A stretch of 15,950 nucleotides of DNA from an uncultured Olegusella sp. (GCF_947253395.1 NZ_CAMXYY010000036.1:1-15950), one strand, 5' to 3'; shown: positions 1 to 7,122, counted from the stretch's first letter. Program-made: numbers and translations. Notes: generated by a model from the letters alone, not told the origin.

Positions 1-78
1 ATGGAAGGTATTGTTACGCTCAAGGTGCCGCTGGTGGCCGATGTCAGCTACGGTACAACTTGGGCAGATGCAAAGTAA
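1..78 (+). CDS. polA: DNA polymerase I, C-terminal end (partial)
   Basis: Only the final 25 codons and the TAA stop are in the window; the 5' part lies before base 1. The residues LKVPLVADVSYG followed by a Trp near the end (TTWADAK) match the family pattern at the extreme C-terminus of PolA enzymes, where a hydrophobic 'VPL.v.v..G..W..A' strand follows the last palm motif. The frame is open from base 1, and the ATG at base 1 is an internal Met, not a start. The fragment is short, so the call rests on this tail alone. The next gene on the same strand starts within 50 bases. Confidence 0.72.
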   Translation: MEGIVTLKVPLVADVSYGTTWADAK

Positions 79-126
79 GGTTTGCTCGATGACTATTCTC
101 AAGAAGAAGCTTGGAAAGGGAATGTA

Positions 127-2442
127 GTGGCAGAAGAGATGCCCAAGGCGAGCATAGAACGCAAGGAAAACGTGATATTACATACTTCGACAGAGGTAGA
201 TCGGACGACATCGGGCTTGCTTGCACGCCTGCTGGCTATGACCAGTGATGCCGCCTTGGCTTTTGATGGAGCAGGACACATTCTGTTTGCCAACGAGGAA
301 GCCGAAGAGTTGCTGGGACAAGCGGTAAAAAATCGTATTGCGATATCAAGTATTCAAGATCTTGATGTTCGTATGCTTTTTCCACCTGCGCTAGGACATG
401 CTCCCAAGACGGATTTTTGCCTCGCTGATCTGCCTTTTCCTGTGGATGGGAGCACGCGGCGTCTGCTCTGTGCAAGTGCAGATGGCCGCGCACGTGAGCT
501 CAATGTGCGCGCTGATCGTGTACAGGCTCCCAAAGAAATATATGTATTAGTGGCTTCAATTGTACATGATGAGGAAGCTGCAAGTCGTGAACGTGAGCGC
601 TTGCTTGAGGAGCTTTCACGTGCTAATAGACGACTTTCGGGTACGCTCAAAATTGTGCTTGGTACGATTGATGCAACCGATGTGGCAACTCTCTTTACTG
701 ATGTACTACAGGAAATTTCTTCTACGCTTGAAGCAACGGGAGCGTTGCTTTATCTTGCAGAAAGTGATGGGTTTCGCTTGTATGGTGCAAGTGAAGGTAC
801 TAACACATCGCAGGTCAAGCACTTCTTTGTCCCTGGAAAAGCTTTTGAGCACAGACTGCGCGAGCTGGGCGGCGGCCTGCGCTTGCGCGTGCTTGATCCT
901 CGTCGAGAAGATCTGCGTCAAGGCGAGCTAAAAGTTCGTGAATTGATTGACGAAGAAACACGTGAAACCTTTCATGTACACAAGTCGATAGTGCCGCCCT
1001 ACAAAAGCTTTTTGTTGGCACCCGTATGGTTTGGAAACCATATCATTGCGGCCATTATTGTGGGTTGGGAATTTGCCAAGCAAATTCGTCGTGATGATGC
1101 GCAGCTTCTTGATGCGGTGGCAAGTTATCTATCTGTGCAGTTGGCAGGCGCCGTTGCAACTCTGCATCAGCAGCGCGAACGCGAATTAGCGGAGCTAGGC
1201 AACAAGCTTTCTGGACTCATTTTGGATGCAGGAAATGCGCTGGAAGAAGATGAGTTGTCCGAGAGTATGGATGCTTCTGCTGAAAAACGGCAAGATATCA
1301 GTGACAAGGTTCGCACTTTATTGGGTGAAACTTTATTGTGTTCGGTGGTTTTCCTGCGTCCTTATCCACTTTCAGAACATGGTGATTACCTCGTTGATTT
1401 ACCGATACATGGTCGTCGTGTGCTCCCGTCAGAGCTGCTTTGCCATCAAGAAGAAAAGGCTGAAACAAGGGTAGTTGCCATCGATCCTACAGATAATCTG
1501 GGTGCTTGGCTTGTTGAGGCGGGCGAGTCTTGTCAGGGTGCGCTTTTTGATTTGGGTATTGTCGGGGGTGTGCGTCGCGCAATGCTCTTGCTGCGTGATG
1601 CGGAACTTGAACCATTTGATGAACTCGAAATGAGTTTTCTTCGTAGGCTTGCTGAGGATACTCACGATGCTGCTCAGGCTGAAGAGGCTTACGAACGTGA
1701 TCGACATATTTCTCAAGCCTTACAGACTGGCATGCGTAATGAATTACAAAAAGTTCCTGGTGTGACTGCTGCAGGTTTTTATACATCGGCAACGCAGTCC
1801 GCTTCTGTTGGTGGTGATTTTTATGATCTCATTCGCTTACCTAAGGATCGCGCCTGTGTCATTATGGGCGATGTTTCGGGCAAAGGTGTTGAAGCGGCTT
1901 CAGTATCAGCTGCTGTCAAAACAGCACTGGGTGCTTACTCCTGGGAAGGGCTGAACCCTGCTCGTATGGTGCGCCTGCTCAACGATTTTTTGCTTGGCTT
2001 TACGCGCCTGGAAACTTTTGCGACGCTCTTTGTAGGCATCATTGACCTTAATCGAGCAGAGCTGAGCTATTGTTCTGCTGGCCATCCGCCGGCAATACTT
2101 GCTCGTGCTCAGACGGGTGATCTAAGCACATTGGACGTACAGTCAGGCGTGGTGGGAGCCTTCCGCGAGATGGAATATCGCAATGGTCGCATCAAGCTCT
2201 TTCCCGGTGATATTTTGCTTCTTTATACGGATGGCACAACTGAGGCTCGTGCGCCAGATGGGGCGTTTTTTGGCGAAGCAGGGCTGTGTGAGGCGGTGAT
2301 GGCAGAGCTTCCCGTAGGCTTTGAGGGTCTGCTTGACCGTCTGTTGGCTCGACTCGATGAGTTCACCGATCGTCATCTGGAAGATGACGTTGCCCTTGTT
2401 TCTTTGCGCTTTGACAAATTTGTACGCACAACATCAGATTAA
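127..2442 (+). CDS. PAS-GAF-SpoIIE (PP2C-type) serine/threonine phosphatase
   Basis: Predicted cytoplasmic phosphatase that dephosphorylates a STAS-domain anti-anti-sigma factor, as RsbU/RsbP and SpoIIE do. I chose the GTG at 127 because a strong ribosome site (GGAAAGGG, 113-120) lies 6 bases before it. A TTG at 82 and an ATG at 139 are in frame but have poorer sites. The protein is about 771 residues. Order: a PAS-like domain (about 35-150, with AFDGAGHILFANEEAEELLG), a short Arg/Glu-rich coiled coil (about 155-180), a GAF domain (about 185-345), a second, more divergent GAF-like region (about 375-540), and a PP2C domain (about 550-765). The metal-binding motifs are intact: GGDFYD (Asp564), GDVSGKG (Asp582), YTDG (Asp702) and EDDVA (Asp753/754). 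There is no membrane segment, so the signal is probably internal (redox, ligand or energy state). The next gene, 30 bases on, encodes the likely substrate. Confidence 0.9.
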   Translation: MAEEMPKASIERKENVILHTSTEVDRTTSGLLARLLAMTSDAALAFDGAGHILFANEEAEELLGQAVKNRIAISSIQDLDVRMLFPPALGHAPKTDFCLADLPFPVDGSTRRLLCASADGRARELNVRADRVQAPKEIYVLVASIVHDEEAASRERERLLEELSRANRRLSGTLKIVLGTIDATDVATLFTDVLQEISSTLEATGALLYLAESDGFRLYGASEGTNTSQVKHFFVPGKAFEHRLRELGGGLRLRVLDPRREDLRQGELKVRELIDEETRETFHVHKSIVPPYKSFLLAPVWFGNHIIAAIIVGWEFAKQIRRDDAQLLDAVASYLSVQLAGAVATLHQQRERELAELGNKLSGLILDAGNALEEDELSESMDASAEKRQDISDKVRTLLGETLLCSVVFLRPYPLSEHGDYLVDLPIHGRRVLPSELLCHQEEKAETRVVAIDPTDNLGAWLVEAGESCQGALFDLGIVGGVRRAMLLLRDAELEPFDELEMSFLRRLAEDTHDAAQAEEAYERDRHISQALQTGMRNELQKVPGVTAAGFYTSATQSASVGGDFYDLIRLPKDRACVIMGDVSGKGVEAASVSAAVKTALGAYSWEGLNPARMVRLLNDFLLGFTRLETFATLFVGIIDLNRAELSYCSAGHPPAILARAQTGDLSTLDVQSGVVGAFREMEYRNGRIKLFPGDILLLYTDGTTEARAPDGAFFGEAGLCEAVMAELPVGFEGLLDRLLARLDEFTDRHLEDDVALVSLRFDKFVRTTSD

Positions 2443-2471
2443 GGTACGTTATTGCGGGGAAGACTTCCCGT

Positions 2472-3251
2472 ATGAGACCTGATACCAACATAGCCGTAGT
2501 GCCCCTCAAGGCCGATCTTGATGTTATGACCGTACCTGCCGTGCGGCGTAGCATCGACAGCCTTATTAGCTCGGGTTGTCGGCGCGTAATTTTGAATATG
2601 GCCGATGTAAGCTTTATCGATTCGGCGGGGATGGGACTTATCATTCGCGAGATTGCTCGTATGCGAGCAGCTGGTGGTCTCATGTCCCTTATCAACGTTT
2701 CGCCCGTGGTACTGAGGGCACTCGCCTTGAGACGTGTGGTGGACTTTATTCCCGTTTCAACAGTGGTAGAACAAGATGAAGTGCCCGAGCTTGAGCCTGG
2801 CACGCTGCCGCTTTGGAGGCGTGTCCTCCGCATTAATCCGCTCGATCCTGCAGCGACGCGCTCTAAGGTTAGTGAGTTGCTCGAGCTGCTTCCCTTGAGT
2901 AGTGATGAGCGCTTTGATGCCAATCTAGCGGTAGGAGAGGCTGTTGGTAATGCAGTGGACCACACAGATGGCCAGGGTGCACTTGTAGAGATTGTGGGCT
3001 ATCGCGATCGTGTCGTGGTAGAAGTAAGTGACTGCGGTTGTGGGTGTGCTGATAGTTGGCGTGCGGCGTTGGCTGATGGAAGCTTGGGCATTTCGCGTAT
3101 TGCTGATGATGCAGCAGAAGATGACTGTTGGCAAGCGCGTGGTCGTGGTCTTAAGCTTATGCGACTGCTTGCTGATTCGGTTACCATTGTTCCCAAAACC
3201 GTCGGATCGGGTACAGTAGTAAGAATTGTGAAGCTTGCACGTGGCATCTAA
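2472..3251 (+). CDS. STAS domain - RsbW-like HATPase fusion (anti-anti-sigma and anti-sigma kinase in one chain)
   Basis: A 259-residue soluble protein joining two modules that are normally separate proteins. Residues 1-95 form a STAS domain. Ser51 in FIDSAGMG is the position phosphorylated in SpoIIAA/RsbV. After a Pro/Glu-rich linker (about 96-125), residues 130-255 form an HATPase_c_2 domain of the SpoIIAB/RsbW type. Its N-box is NLAVGEAVGNAVDH (Glu156, Asn160). Its G1 box is VSDCGCG (Asp187, Gly189, Gly191) and its G2 box is GRGLKLM (Gly224, Gly226). Both halves therefore look active. The natural reading is that the kinase phosphorylates its own or another copy's STAS serine and the upstream PP2C phosphatase reverses it. 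No sigma factor gene is adjacent, so the final target is unknown. The GGGGA ribosome site lies 11 bases from the ATG, inside a small inverted repeat (2457-2469). I see no convincing terminator in 3252-3355. Confidence 0.88.
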   Translation: MRPDTNIAVVPLKADLDVMTVPAVRRSIDSLISSGCRRVILNMADVSFIDSAGMGLIIREIARMRAAGGLMSLINVSPVVLRALALRRVVDFIPVSTVVEQDEVPELEPGTLPLWRRVLRINPLDPAATRSKVSELLELLPLSSDERFDANLAVGEAVGNAVDHTDGQGALVEIVGYRDRVVVEVSDCGCGCADSWRAALADGSLGISRIADDAAEDDCWQARGRGLKLMRLLADSVTIVPKTVGSGTVVRIVKLARGI

Positions 3252-3359
3252 GCTGCTGTTTTGTTGAGTTTGAAAGATTTTCTCTGACGTTCGGTTGAGC
3301 TTGATAATCAACTCTTGAGAAAAATTTTCCTCAAATGGTACATTTTTCCAAATTTGTAC

Positions 3360-3388
3360 TTGCATCCATGAGCGGAGTCCCGTATAGT
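3360..3388 (+). promoter_or_regulatory. Sigma70-type promoter for tRNA-Gly
   Basis: A -35 box TTGCAT (3360-3365) and a -10 box TATAGT (3383-3388) are separated by exactly 17 bases. Transcription would start near 3395, a few bases before the mature tRNA 5' end at 3402. The fit to consensus and the position make this the best promoter match in the window. Confidence 0.75.
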
Positions 3389-3401
3389 ACTTTCTTGCGT
3401 C

Positions 3402-3477
3402 GCGGGCTTAGCGCAGTTGGTAGCGCGCCACCTTGCCAAGGTGGAGGTCGCGGGTTCGACCCCCGTAGCCCGCTCCA
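3402..3477 (+). tRNA. tRNA-Gly (GCC)
   Basis: Complete cloverleaf. The acceptor arm GCGGGCT pairs with AGCCCGC (3467-3473). The anticodon stem CCACC/GGTGG encloses the loop TTGCCAA with anticodon GCC at 3435-3437. The T arm contains GGTTCGA. The discriminator is T3474, as usual for bacterial tRNA-Gly, and CCA (3475-3477) is encoded in the DNA. It reads glycine codons GGC and GGU. Confidence 0.97.
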
Positions 3478-3488
3478 TGGTTTATCCG

Positions 3489-3513
3489 GGCCGATTCGTT
3501 CGGCCTTTTCTTT
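3489..3513 (+). terminator. Intrinsic terminator after tRNA-Gly
   Basis: A 6-bp stem GGCCGA/TCGGCC with a 5-base loop (TTCGT) is followed by TTTTCTTT. It lies 12 bases after the tRNA-Gly CCA end. It would make tRNA-Gly largely monocistronic, so tRNA-Cys downstream must depend on read-through or on a promoter I could not identify. Confidence 0.75.
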
Positions 3514-3515
3514 AT

Positions 3516-3533
3516 CTGACGCGCATGCGTCAG
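3516..3533. repeat. Short perfect inverted repeat before tRNA-Cys
   Basis: CTGACGC and GCGTCAG (7 bp) flank the 4-base loop GCAT, ending 5 bases before tRNA-Cys. There is no T tract, so it is not a terminator. It may be a processing hairpin in the tRNA-Cys precursor or a protein-binding palindrome. Confidence 0.5.
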
Positions 3534-3538
3534 CGTAC

Positions 3539-3612
3539 GGCGAAGTAGCCAAGTGGTAAGGCACGGGCCTGCAAAGCCCTGATCCCCGGTTCGAATCCGG
3601 GCTTCGCCTCCA
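3539..3612 (+). tRNA. tRNA-Cys (GCA)
   Basis: The acceptor arm GGCGAAG pairs with CTTCGCC (3602-3608). The anticodon loop CTGCAAA carries GCA at 3571-3573. The T arm contains CCCCGG/CCGGG around GGTTCGAATCC. The discriminator T3609 (U73) is the main CysRS identity base, and CCA (3610-3612) is encoded. The top pair of the anticodon stem (27-43) is a C-U mismatch, a small oddity in an otherwise normal cloverleaf. Confidence 0.97.
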
Positions 3613-3619
3613 GAATTGT

Positions 3620-3652
3620 AAAGGGCATTCGTGCAAGCGGGTGTCCTTTTTT
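3620..3652 (+). terminator. Intrinsic terminator after tRNA-Cys
   Basis: A 13-bp stem, including several G-U pairs, joins AAAGGGCATTCGT (3620-3632) to GCGGGTGTCCTTT (3637-3649) around a GCAA tetraloop and runs into six Ts. It starts 7 bases after the tRNA-Cys CCA end. It also rules out the in-frame GTG at 3641 as a start for the next gene, because that codon lies in the terminator stem. Confidence 0.85.
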
Positions 3653-3724
3653 GTATGCTTTGCTCGTATAGCTCTTTTGGCGGAAAATTGCCTTGAGGGG
3701 ATAGGCGAGCGGTGGGGAGCGGTT

Positions 3725-4969
3725 TTGGCTAAGACACATGTGGCGGCTCGCGAAGTCTATTTGGATTTTGCTGCAGCAACTCCCATGGCAGATGAAGTCA
3801 CTCGTGCTATGCTTCCTTATTTTTCAGAATGCTTCTACAATCCCTCAGCTCCTTATGCACCAGCGCGCGATGCCCGCGCAGCTTATGAGGATGCCCGCAC
3901 TCGTATCGCGCACCTTATTGGCGCACGTCCTGGCTGCGTCACAGTGACAGCAGGAGCTACCGAGGCTAATAACCTTGCTTTTGCTGTGGTCGCAGATCCC
4001 AAAGCTCGCGTTATCGTAGATGCGATTGAGCATGAGAGTGTGCTAAATTGTGCTGCTACTCATCCTTGTGATGTGGTTGGTGTATGCAGCGATGGTCGCG
4101 TTGATATAGCTGCGCTATCCGCAGCTATTTGTTCGGAAACTGAACTTATCTCAATTGAGCTTGCAAATGGTGAAATTGGCAGCATCCAGCCAATTCGCAA
4201 AATAGCACGGGTGATTGCTGCTGAGCGCAAGCGACGTCTTGCTGCGGGTGAGCTACGTCCGCTCTGGTTACATACAGATGCTTCTCAGGCTGCAGGCTAT
4301 CTTTCTACCAATGTATCCTCCTTGGGCTGTGATCTGATGACGATGTCAGCAGCTAAAGTCTATGGTCCCAAGCAAGTAGGACTCCTCTGGGCGGCAGAAG
4401 GCGTGCCTTTGCGACCTTTAGTTTTGGGTGGTGGCCAAGAATCAGGCGTGCGTTCTGGTACTGAAAATGTTGCTGGGGCGGTAGGCTTTGCTGCGGCATT
4501 AGAACTTGCCATTGCTGGTCGAGCTGAGGAGGCGCAGCGCTTGCAGCAGTTGCGAGACCGCCTGCAGCGTAGACTGGTGAGCGAATTTCCTTGGGCTTTG
4601 GTTTCGGGTCCTCGCAATCCTAAAAAGCGTTTGCCCAGCTTGTTGCATATATCCTTTCCCCTGTTGGATGCTCGACGTCTGCTGATAGCGCTTGAGCGTC
4701 GTGGCGTTTATGTGGGTACAGGTAGCGCCTGCGCTGCAAGCAAGATGCGTCAGTCGCATGTCTTACAAGCAATTGGCGTATCAGCGTCAGTAGCGCAGGG
4801 CAGCTTGCGCCTCACGTTGGGTCGCAGTAGTTGCGAGGCAGATATTGAGTATGCGGCTGAGCAAATTATTGAGGTTGTGCATTCCGAGCTCACCCGGCTT
4901 GGTCTTACTGAGGCAGAGCTTGTAGCGGCAAGGGATTCTACTTCTGTCTCGATGGGAGGCACCCGATGA
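3725..4969 (+). CDS. Cysteine desulfurase (NifS/IscS class, YrvO-like)
   Basis: PLP enzyme that converts cysteine to alanine and passes persulfide sulfur to an acceptor, here most likely MnmA. I chose TTG 3725 because GGGGAG (3714-3719) lies 5 bases upstream. The frame is open further back to 3641, but that stretch overlaps the tRNA-Cys terminator. The protein has 414 residues, typical for the family. Visible motifs: VYLDFAAATP at the N-terminus, VTAGATEANNLAF (cofactor site), LHTDASQAAG, the Schiff-base lysine Lys211 in SAAKVYGPKQVG, GGGQESGVRSGTENVAGA, and the active-site loop GTGSACAASK with Cys336. One oddity is that the residue before Lys211 is Ala, where most relatives have His (SxHK). 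It overlaps mnmA by 4 bases (ATGA), which implies translational coupling. In Bacillus subtilis the equivalent pair is yrvO-mnmA. Confidence 0.93.
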   Translation: MAKTHVAAREVYLDFAAATPMADEVTRAMLPYFSECFYNPSAPYAPARDARAAYEDARTRIAHLIGARPGCVTVTAGATEANNLAFAVVADPKARVIVDAIEHESVLNCAATHPCDVVGVCSDGRVDIAALSAAICSETELISIELANGEIGSIQPIRKIARVIAAERKRRLAAGELRPLWLHTDASQAAGYLSTNVSSLGCDLMTMSAAKVYGPKQVGLLWAAEGVPLRPLVLGGGQESGVRSGTENVAGAVGFAAALELAIAGRAEEAQRLQQLRDRLQRRLVSEFPWALVSGPRNPKKRLPSLLHISFPLLDARRLLIALERRGVYVGTGSACAASKMRQSHVLQAIGVSASVAQGSLRLTLGRSSCEADIEYAAEQIIEVVHSELTRLGLTEAELVAARDSTSVSMGGTR

Positions 4970-6051
4970 GCAAGGCAAAGGTCTATGTTGGTCTTTCTGG
5001 TGGAGTTGATTCTGCGTTGGCGACAGCTCTGCTTGTCGAGCAAAAATACGATGTGAAGGCCATCTACATGCGTAATTGGTCGCGCGATTTGCCAGGCTTT
5101 CATTGTCCGTGGGCAGACGAGCTGGCAGATGCTGAGCGTATTGCGGTCACACTTGGTGTTGACCTTGAAGTCTGGGACTTTGAGGCTGAGTACAAGCGTA
5201 CGGTTGTCGATTATTTGGTGGAGAGTTATCGCCAGGGTCTTACGCCCAATCCTGATGTGATGTGCAATCAGACTATCAAATTTGGTAGTTTTGCCGAACG
5301 CGCTTTTGCTGAAGGCGCTGACTTTGTTGCTACAGGCCACTATGCGCGTGTATGCAAAGAGGAGGGGCATGCTCAACTGCTCCGTGCCTGTGATGAGCAC
5401 AAAGATCAGACCTATTTTCTTTGGCGCGTTGGCGAAGAGGTGCTGGTACGAAGCTTGTTTCCTATAGGTGGTTTTGCTAGTAAAGCTGAAGTGCGCTCTG
5501 CCTGCGCCGAGCGTGGTCTCGGCGTCGAAAACAAGCCAGATTCCGATGGAATTTGTTTTGTGGGGCCTGTGGGCATTCGTACGTTTTTGCTGGATGAGCT
5601 CAATCGTCGCGCGGGCGATATCGTCGAGTGGGAGACAGGTAGCGTACTTGGGCATCATGACGGGGCGTTTTTGTATACGGTGGGGCAGAGACGGGGTCTT
5701 GACCTTGGTGGAGGACCTGCTCGCTATGTAGTGTCAACTGATGTGCAAAAAAACCTTGTGTATGTGACAGCTGATCGTATGTGCCCAGGGCTTTGGACTC
5801 GTGAGATTGAGCTTCATGATGTTTGCTGGATTAGCGGAGAGGCACCAGCAGCAGGAAAGTATTTGCTGCGCACGCGTCATACGGGCACTTTAACAGCTGT
5901 GCAGATAGACATCAGTGATGGGGTGGTCTGTGCACACTATAGCGATGCTCAAAAACGTGTTGCACCTGGTCAGAGTGCGGTAATTTATGCGGGTGAGCGT
6001 TGTCTTGGTGGCGGTATTGTTACAGGACCTATTCCTTGTCCTGTTTTTTAG
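4966..6051 (+). CDS. mnmA: tRNA-specific 2-thiouridylase MnmA
   Basis: Thiolates U34 at C2 in tRNA-Lys, tRNA-Glu and tRNA-Gln, in the cytoplasm, using ATP and persulfide sulfur. The protein has 361 residues, close to the E. coli enzyme (368). The PP-loop SGGVDS lies at residues 11-16. The catalytic cysteines are Cys100 in NPDVMCNQTIKFG and Cys197 in SDGICFVGP, so the enzyme looks active. Other family signatures are FVATGHYARV, HKDQTYFLW and YTVGQRRGLDLGG. The start ATG overlaps the desulfurase stop, so translation is coupled. The last codons form an intrinsic terminator (6022-6049) that runs into the TAG stop. Confidence 0.97.
   Translation: MSKAKVYVGLSGGVDSALATALLVEQKYDVKAIYMRNWSRDLPGFHCPWADELADAERIAVTLGVDLEVWDFEAEYKRTVVDYLVESYRQGLTPNPDVMCNQTIKFGSFAERAFAEGADFVATGHYARVCKEEGHAQLLRACDEHKDQTYFLWRVGEEVLVRSLFPIGGFASKAEVRSACAERGLGVENKPDSDGICFVGPVGIRTFLLDELNRRAGDIVEWETGSVLGHHDGAFLYTVGQRRGLDLGGGPARYVVSTDVQKNLVYVTADRMCPGLWTREIELHDVCWISGEAPAAGKYLLRTRHTGTLTAVQIDISDGVVCAHYSDAQKRVAPGQSAVIYAGERCLGGGIVTGPIPCPVF
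6022..6049 (+). terminator. Intrinsic terminator inside the mnmA 3' end
   Basis: ACAGGAC (6022-6028) and GTCCTGT (6038-6044) form a perfect 7-bp stem with a 9-base loop, followed by a T6 run (6044-6049). The stem encodes the final residues TGPIPCPV, and the T of the stop codon belongs to the T run. No other terminator is visible in 6052-6120, where the convergent regulator gene ends. Confidence 0.75.
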
Positions 6052-6120
6052 CCTATGTAAGCTTTATCTAGCGTTAAGCCCGTATTCAAATGAGGCATAT
6101 AAAAAATGACGCGATCCCCA

Positions 6121-7032
6121 TTACTCTGGCAGTACATCACTCGCCTGCATGCGCTGCTCATGAGCGACTACAGCATCAAGTTTGCGCTGCACATTTTGAG
6201 AAAAATTAGCTTGAAAGCAGGCAGAATATAAAAGGTCTAGCGCAAATGTTGTTGCAGCCTCACTGTAATAACCTGCAATTTTGCTATAAAGATGCTCTTC
6301 TGGGGGGAAGCATAGACAACAATCACTATGATGTTTGAGCCAGTTGTTGCCTGAGTTTGTCACAACAACACAGCGTGTTCCCTGAGCCTGTAAGAGTGGC
6401 AAAAACTTTGCTGGTTGTCTTTGTTTTCCCACTCCAGAATAGGATACAAGCAGAGCGCAGTGCTCGCTTCCCATGCCACGTGCTACAAGTTCGCAGTCCT
6501 CTTCTTGAGGAACAAGACAATCTATACCTATTTGTGCATAGCGAAAAGCCAGATTCTCGCCCAAAAAACGATTCTGTGCTACCCCAAAATATACAATCTT
6601 TTGCGCCTGAATCATACGTTGTGCAGCAGTGCGCAACGTTGTTTCATTCAGTTCTTCTAATACTCGATGGTGTGCCCGTTCTTCCAAGCGTGCTATATGC
6701 TCTGCCATCTTTGTCAACGATGTTTCAGCATCAAAAGGAAAGTTAGTATCTATATTTGACTTACGCGCTTGTTTTTCGTAGCTGTGCATTTCCTCAACGT
6801 AAGCCTCCTCAAATGATCTCCACCCAGAAAATCCTAATCCCTGAGCAAAGCGTACCAAAGAAGGTTTAGAGCTAAAACTGAGTTGAGCGATTTCAGCCAT
6901 GCTGAGATGTGTCAAGCCAGAACCTTCGTTCATAAGAAGTTGAGCAATCGACCGTTTTGATCCCGTTCGACCCTGTGCGAGAGCCTGCACCTGTGCTAGA
7001 AGTCTTTTGGTGTGATTCGACTGATCTGCCAT
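6121..7032 (-). CDS. RpiR/MurR-family transcriptional regulator (HTH + SIS)
   Basis: DNA-binding regulator that senses a phosphosugar through its SIS domain. I chose the ATG at 7032 (MADQSN) because AGGGG lies 8 bases and GGAAGG 4 bases upstream. An ATG at 7062 is in frame but has a weaker site. The protein has 303 residues. The N-terminal RpiR HTH spans about residues 10-85 (LSMAEIAQLSFSSKPSLVRFAQGLGF: helix-turn-helix plus the typical 'R....LGf.G' tail). The SIS domain spans about 115-250 (YFGVAQNRFLGENLAFRY, LLVSYSGVGKQ, VVVTNSG). It is divergent from the GH1 6-phospho-beta-glucosidase, so the likely inducer is a phosphorylated beta-glucoside or glucose 6-phosphate. That ligand is inferred from context only. 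Confidence 0.9.
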   Translation of the reverse strand: MADQSNHTKRLLAQVQALAQGRTGSKRSIAQLLMNEGSGLTHLSMAEIAQLSFSSKPSLVRFAQGLGFSGWRSFEEAYVEEMHSYEKQARKSNIDTNFPFDAETSLTKMAEHIARLEERAHHRVLEELNETTLRTAAQRMIQAQKIVYFGVAQNRFLGENLAFRYAQIGIDCLVPQEEDCELVARGMGSEHCALLVSYSGVGKQRQPAKFLPLLQAQGTRCVVVTNSGNNWLKHHSDCCLCFPPEEHLYSKIAGYYSEAATTFALDLLYSACFQANFSQNVQRKLDAVVAHEQRMQASDVLPE

Positions 7033-7075
7033 ATGTCCTTCCCCTGTTTCATTCTGTTTCATCTTATCCCATTTA

Positions 7076-7122
7076 ACTTGTAAAACATACTTATAAATTA
7101 GAAACTGAAACTGCAGTACGTT
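7076..7122. promoter_or_regulatory. Candidate operator region between the RpiR regulator and the GH1 gene
   Basis: This 140-base divergent gap holds two direct repeats, ACTTGTAAA (7076-7084) and ACTTATAAA (7089-7097), 13 bases apart. A tandem GAAACTGAAACT (7101-7112) follows, then an AAAC...GTTT half-site pair around the palindrome ACTGCAGT. TATAAA at 7092 could be a -10 box, but I found no matching -35. The repeats make this the natural binding site for the regulator; the exact operator is not determined. Confidence 0.35.

Noticed and set aside
2363..2965. Minus-strand open frame of 200 codons
   Set aside because: Antisense to the phosphatase end and the STAS-kinase gene, whose motifs are clear. 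The Ser/Arg/Thr-rich translation is a typical shadow.
3292..3340. Possible terminator after the STAS-kinase gene
   Set aside because: The inverted repeats here (GTTGA/TCAAC and TTGAG/CTCAA) are short, AT-rich and not followed by a T tract.
3641..3724. GTG 3641 as the start of the cysteine desulfurase
   Set aside because: This codon is in the stem of the tRNA-Cys terminator and lacks a ribosome site. TTG 3725 has GGGGAG at 5 bases and fits the family's N-terminus.
4750..5658. Long minus-strand open frame (302 codons) opposite mnmA
   Set aside because: It lies antisense to a gene with complete MnmA motifs, has no recognisable domain, and its composition (Thr, Ile and Lys rich) is what the reverse of this coding frame gives.
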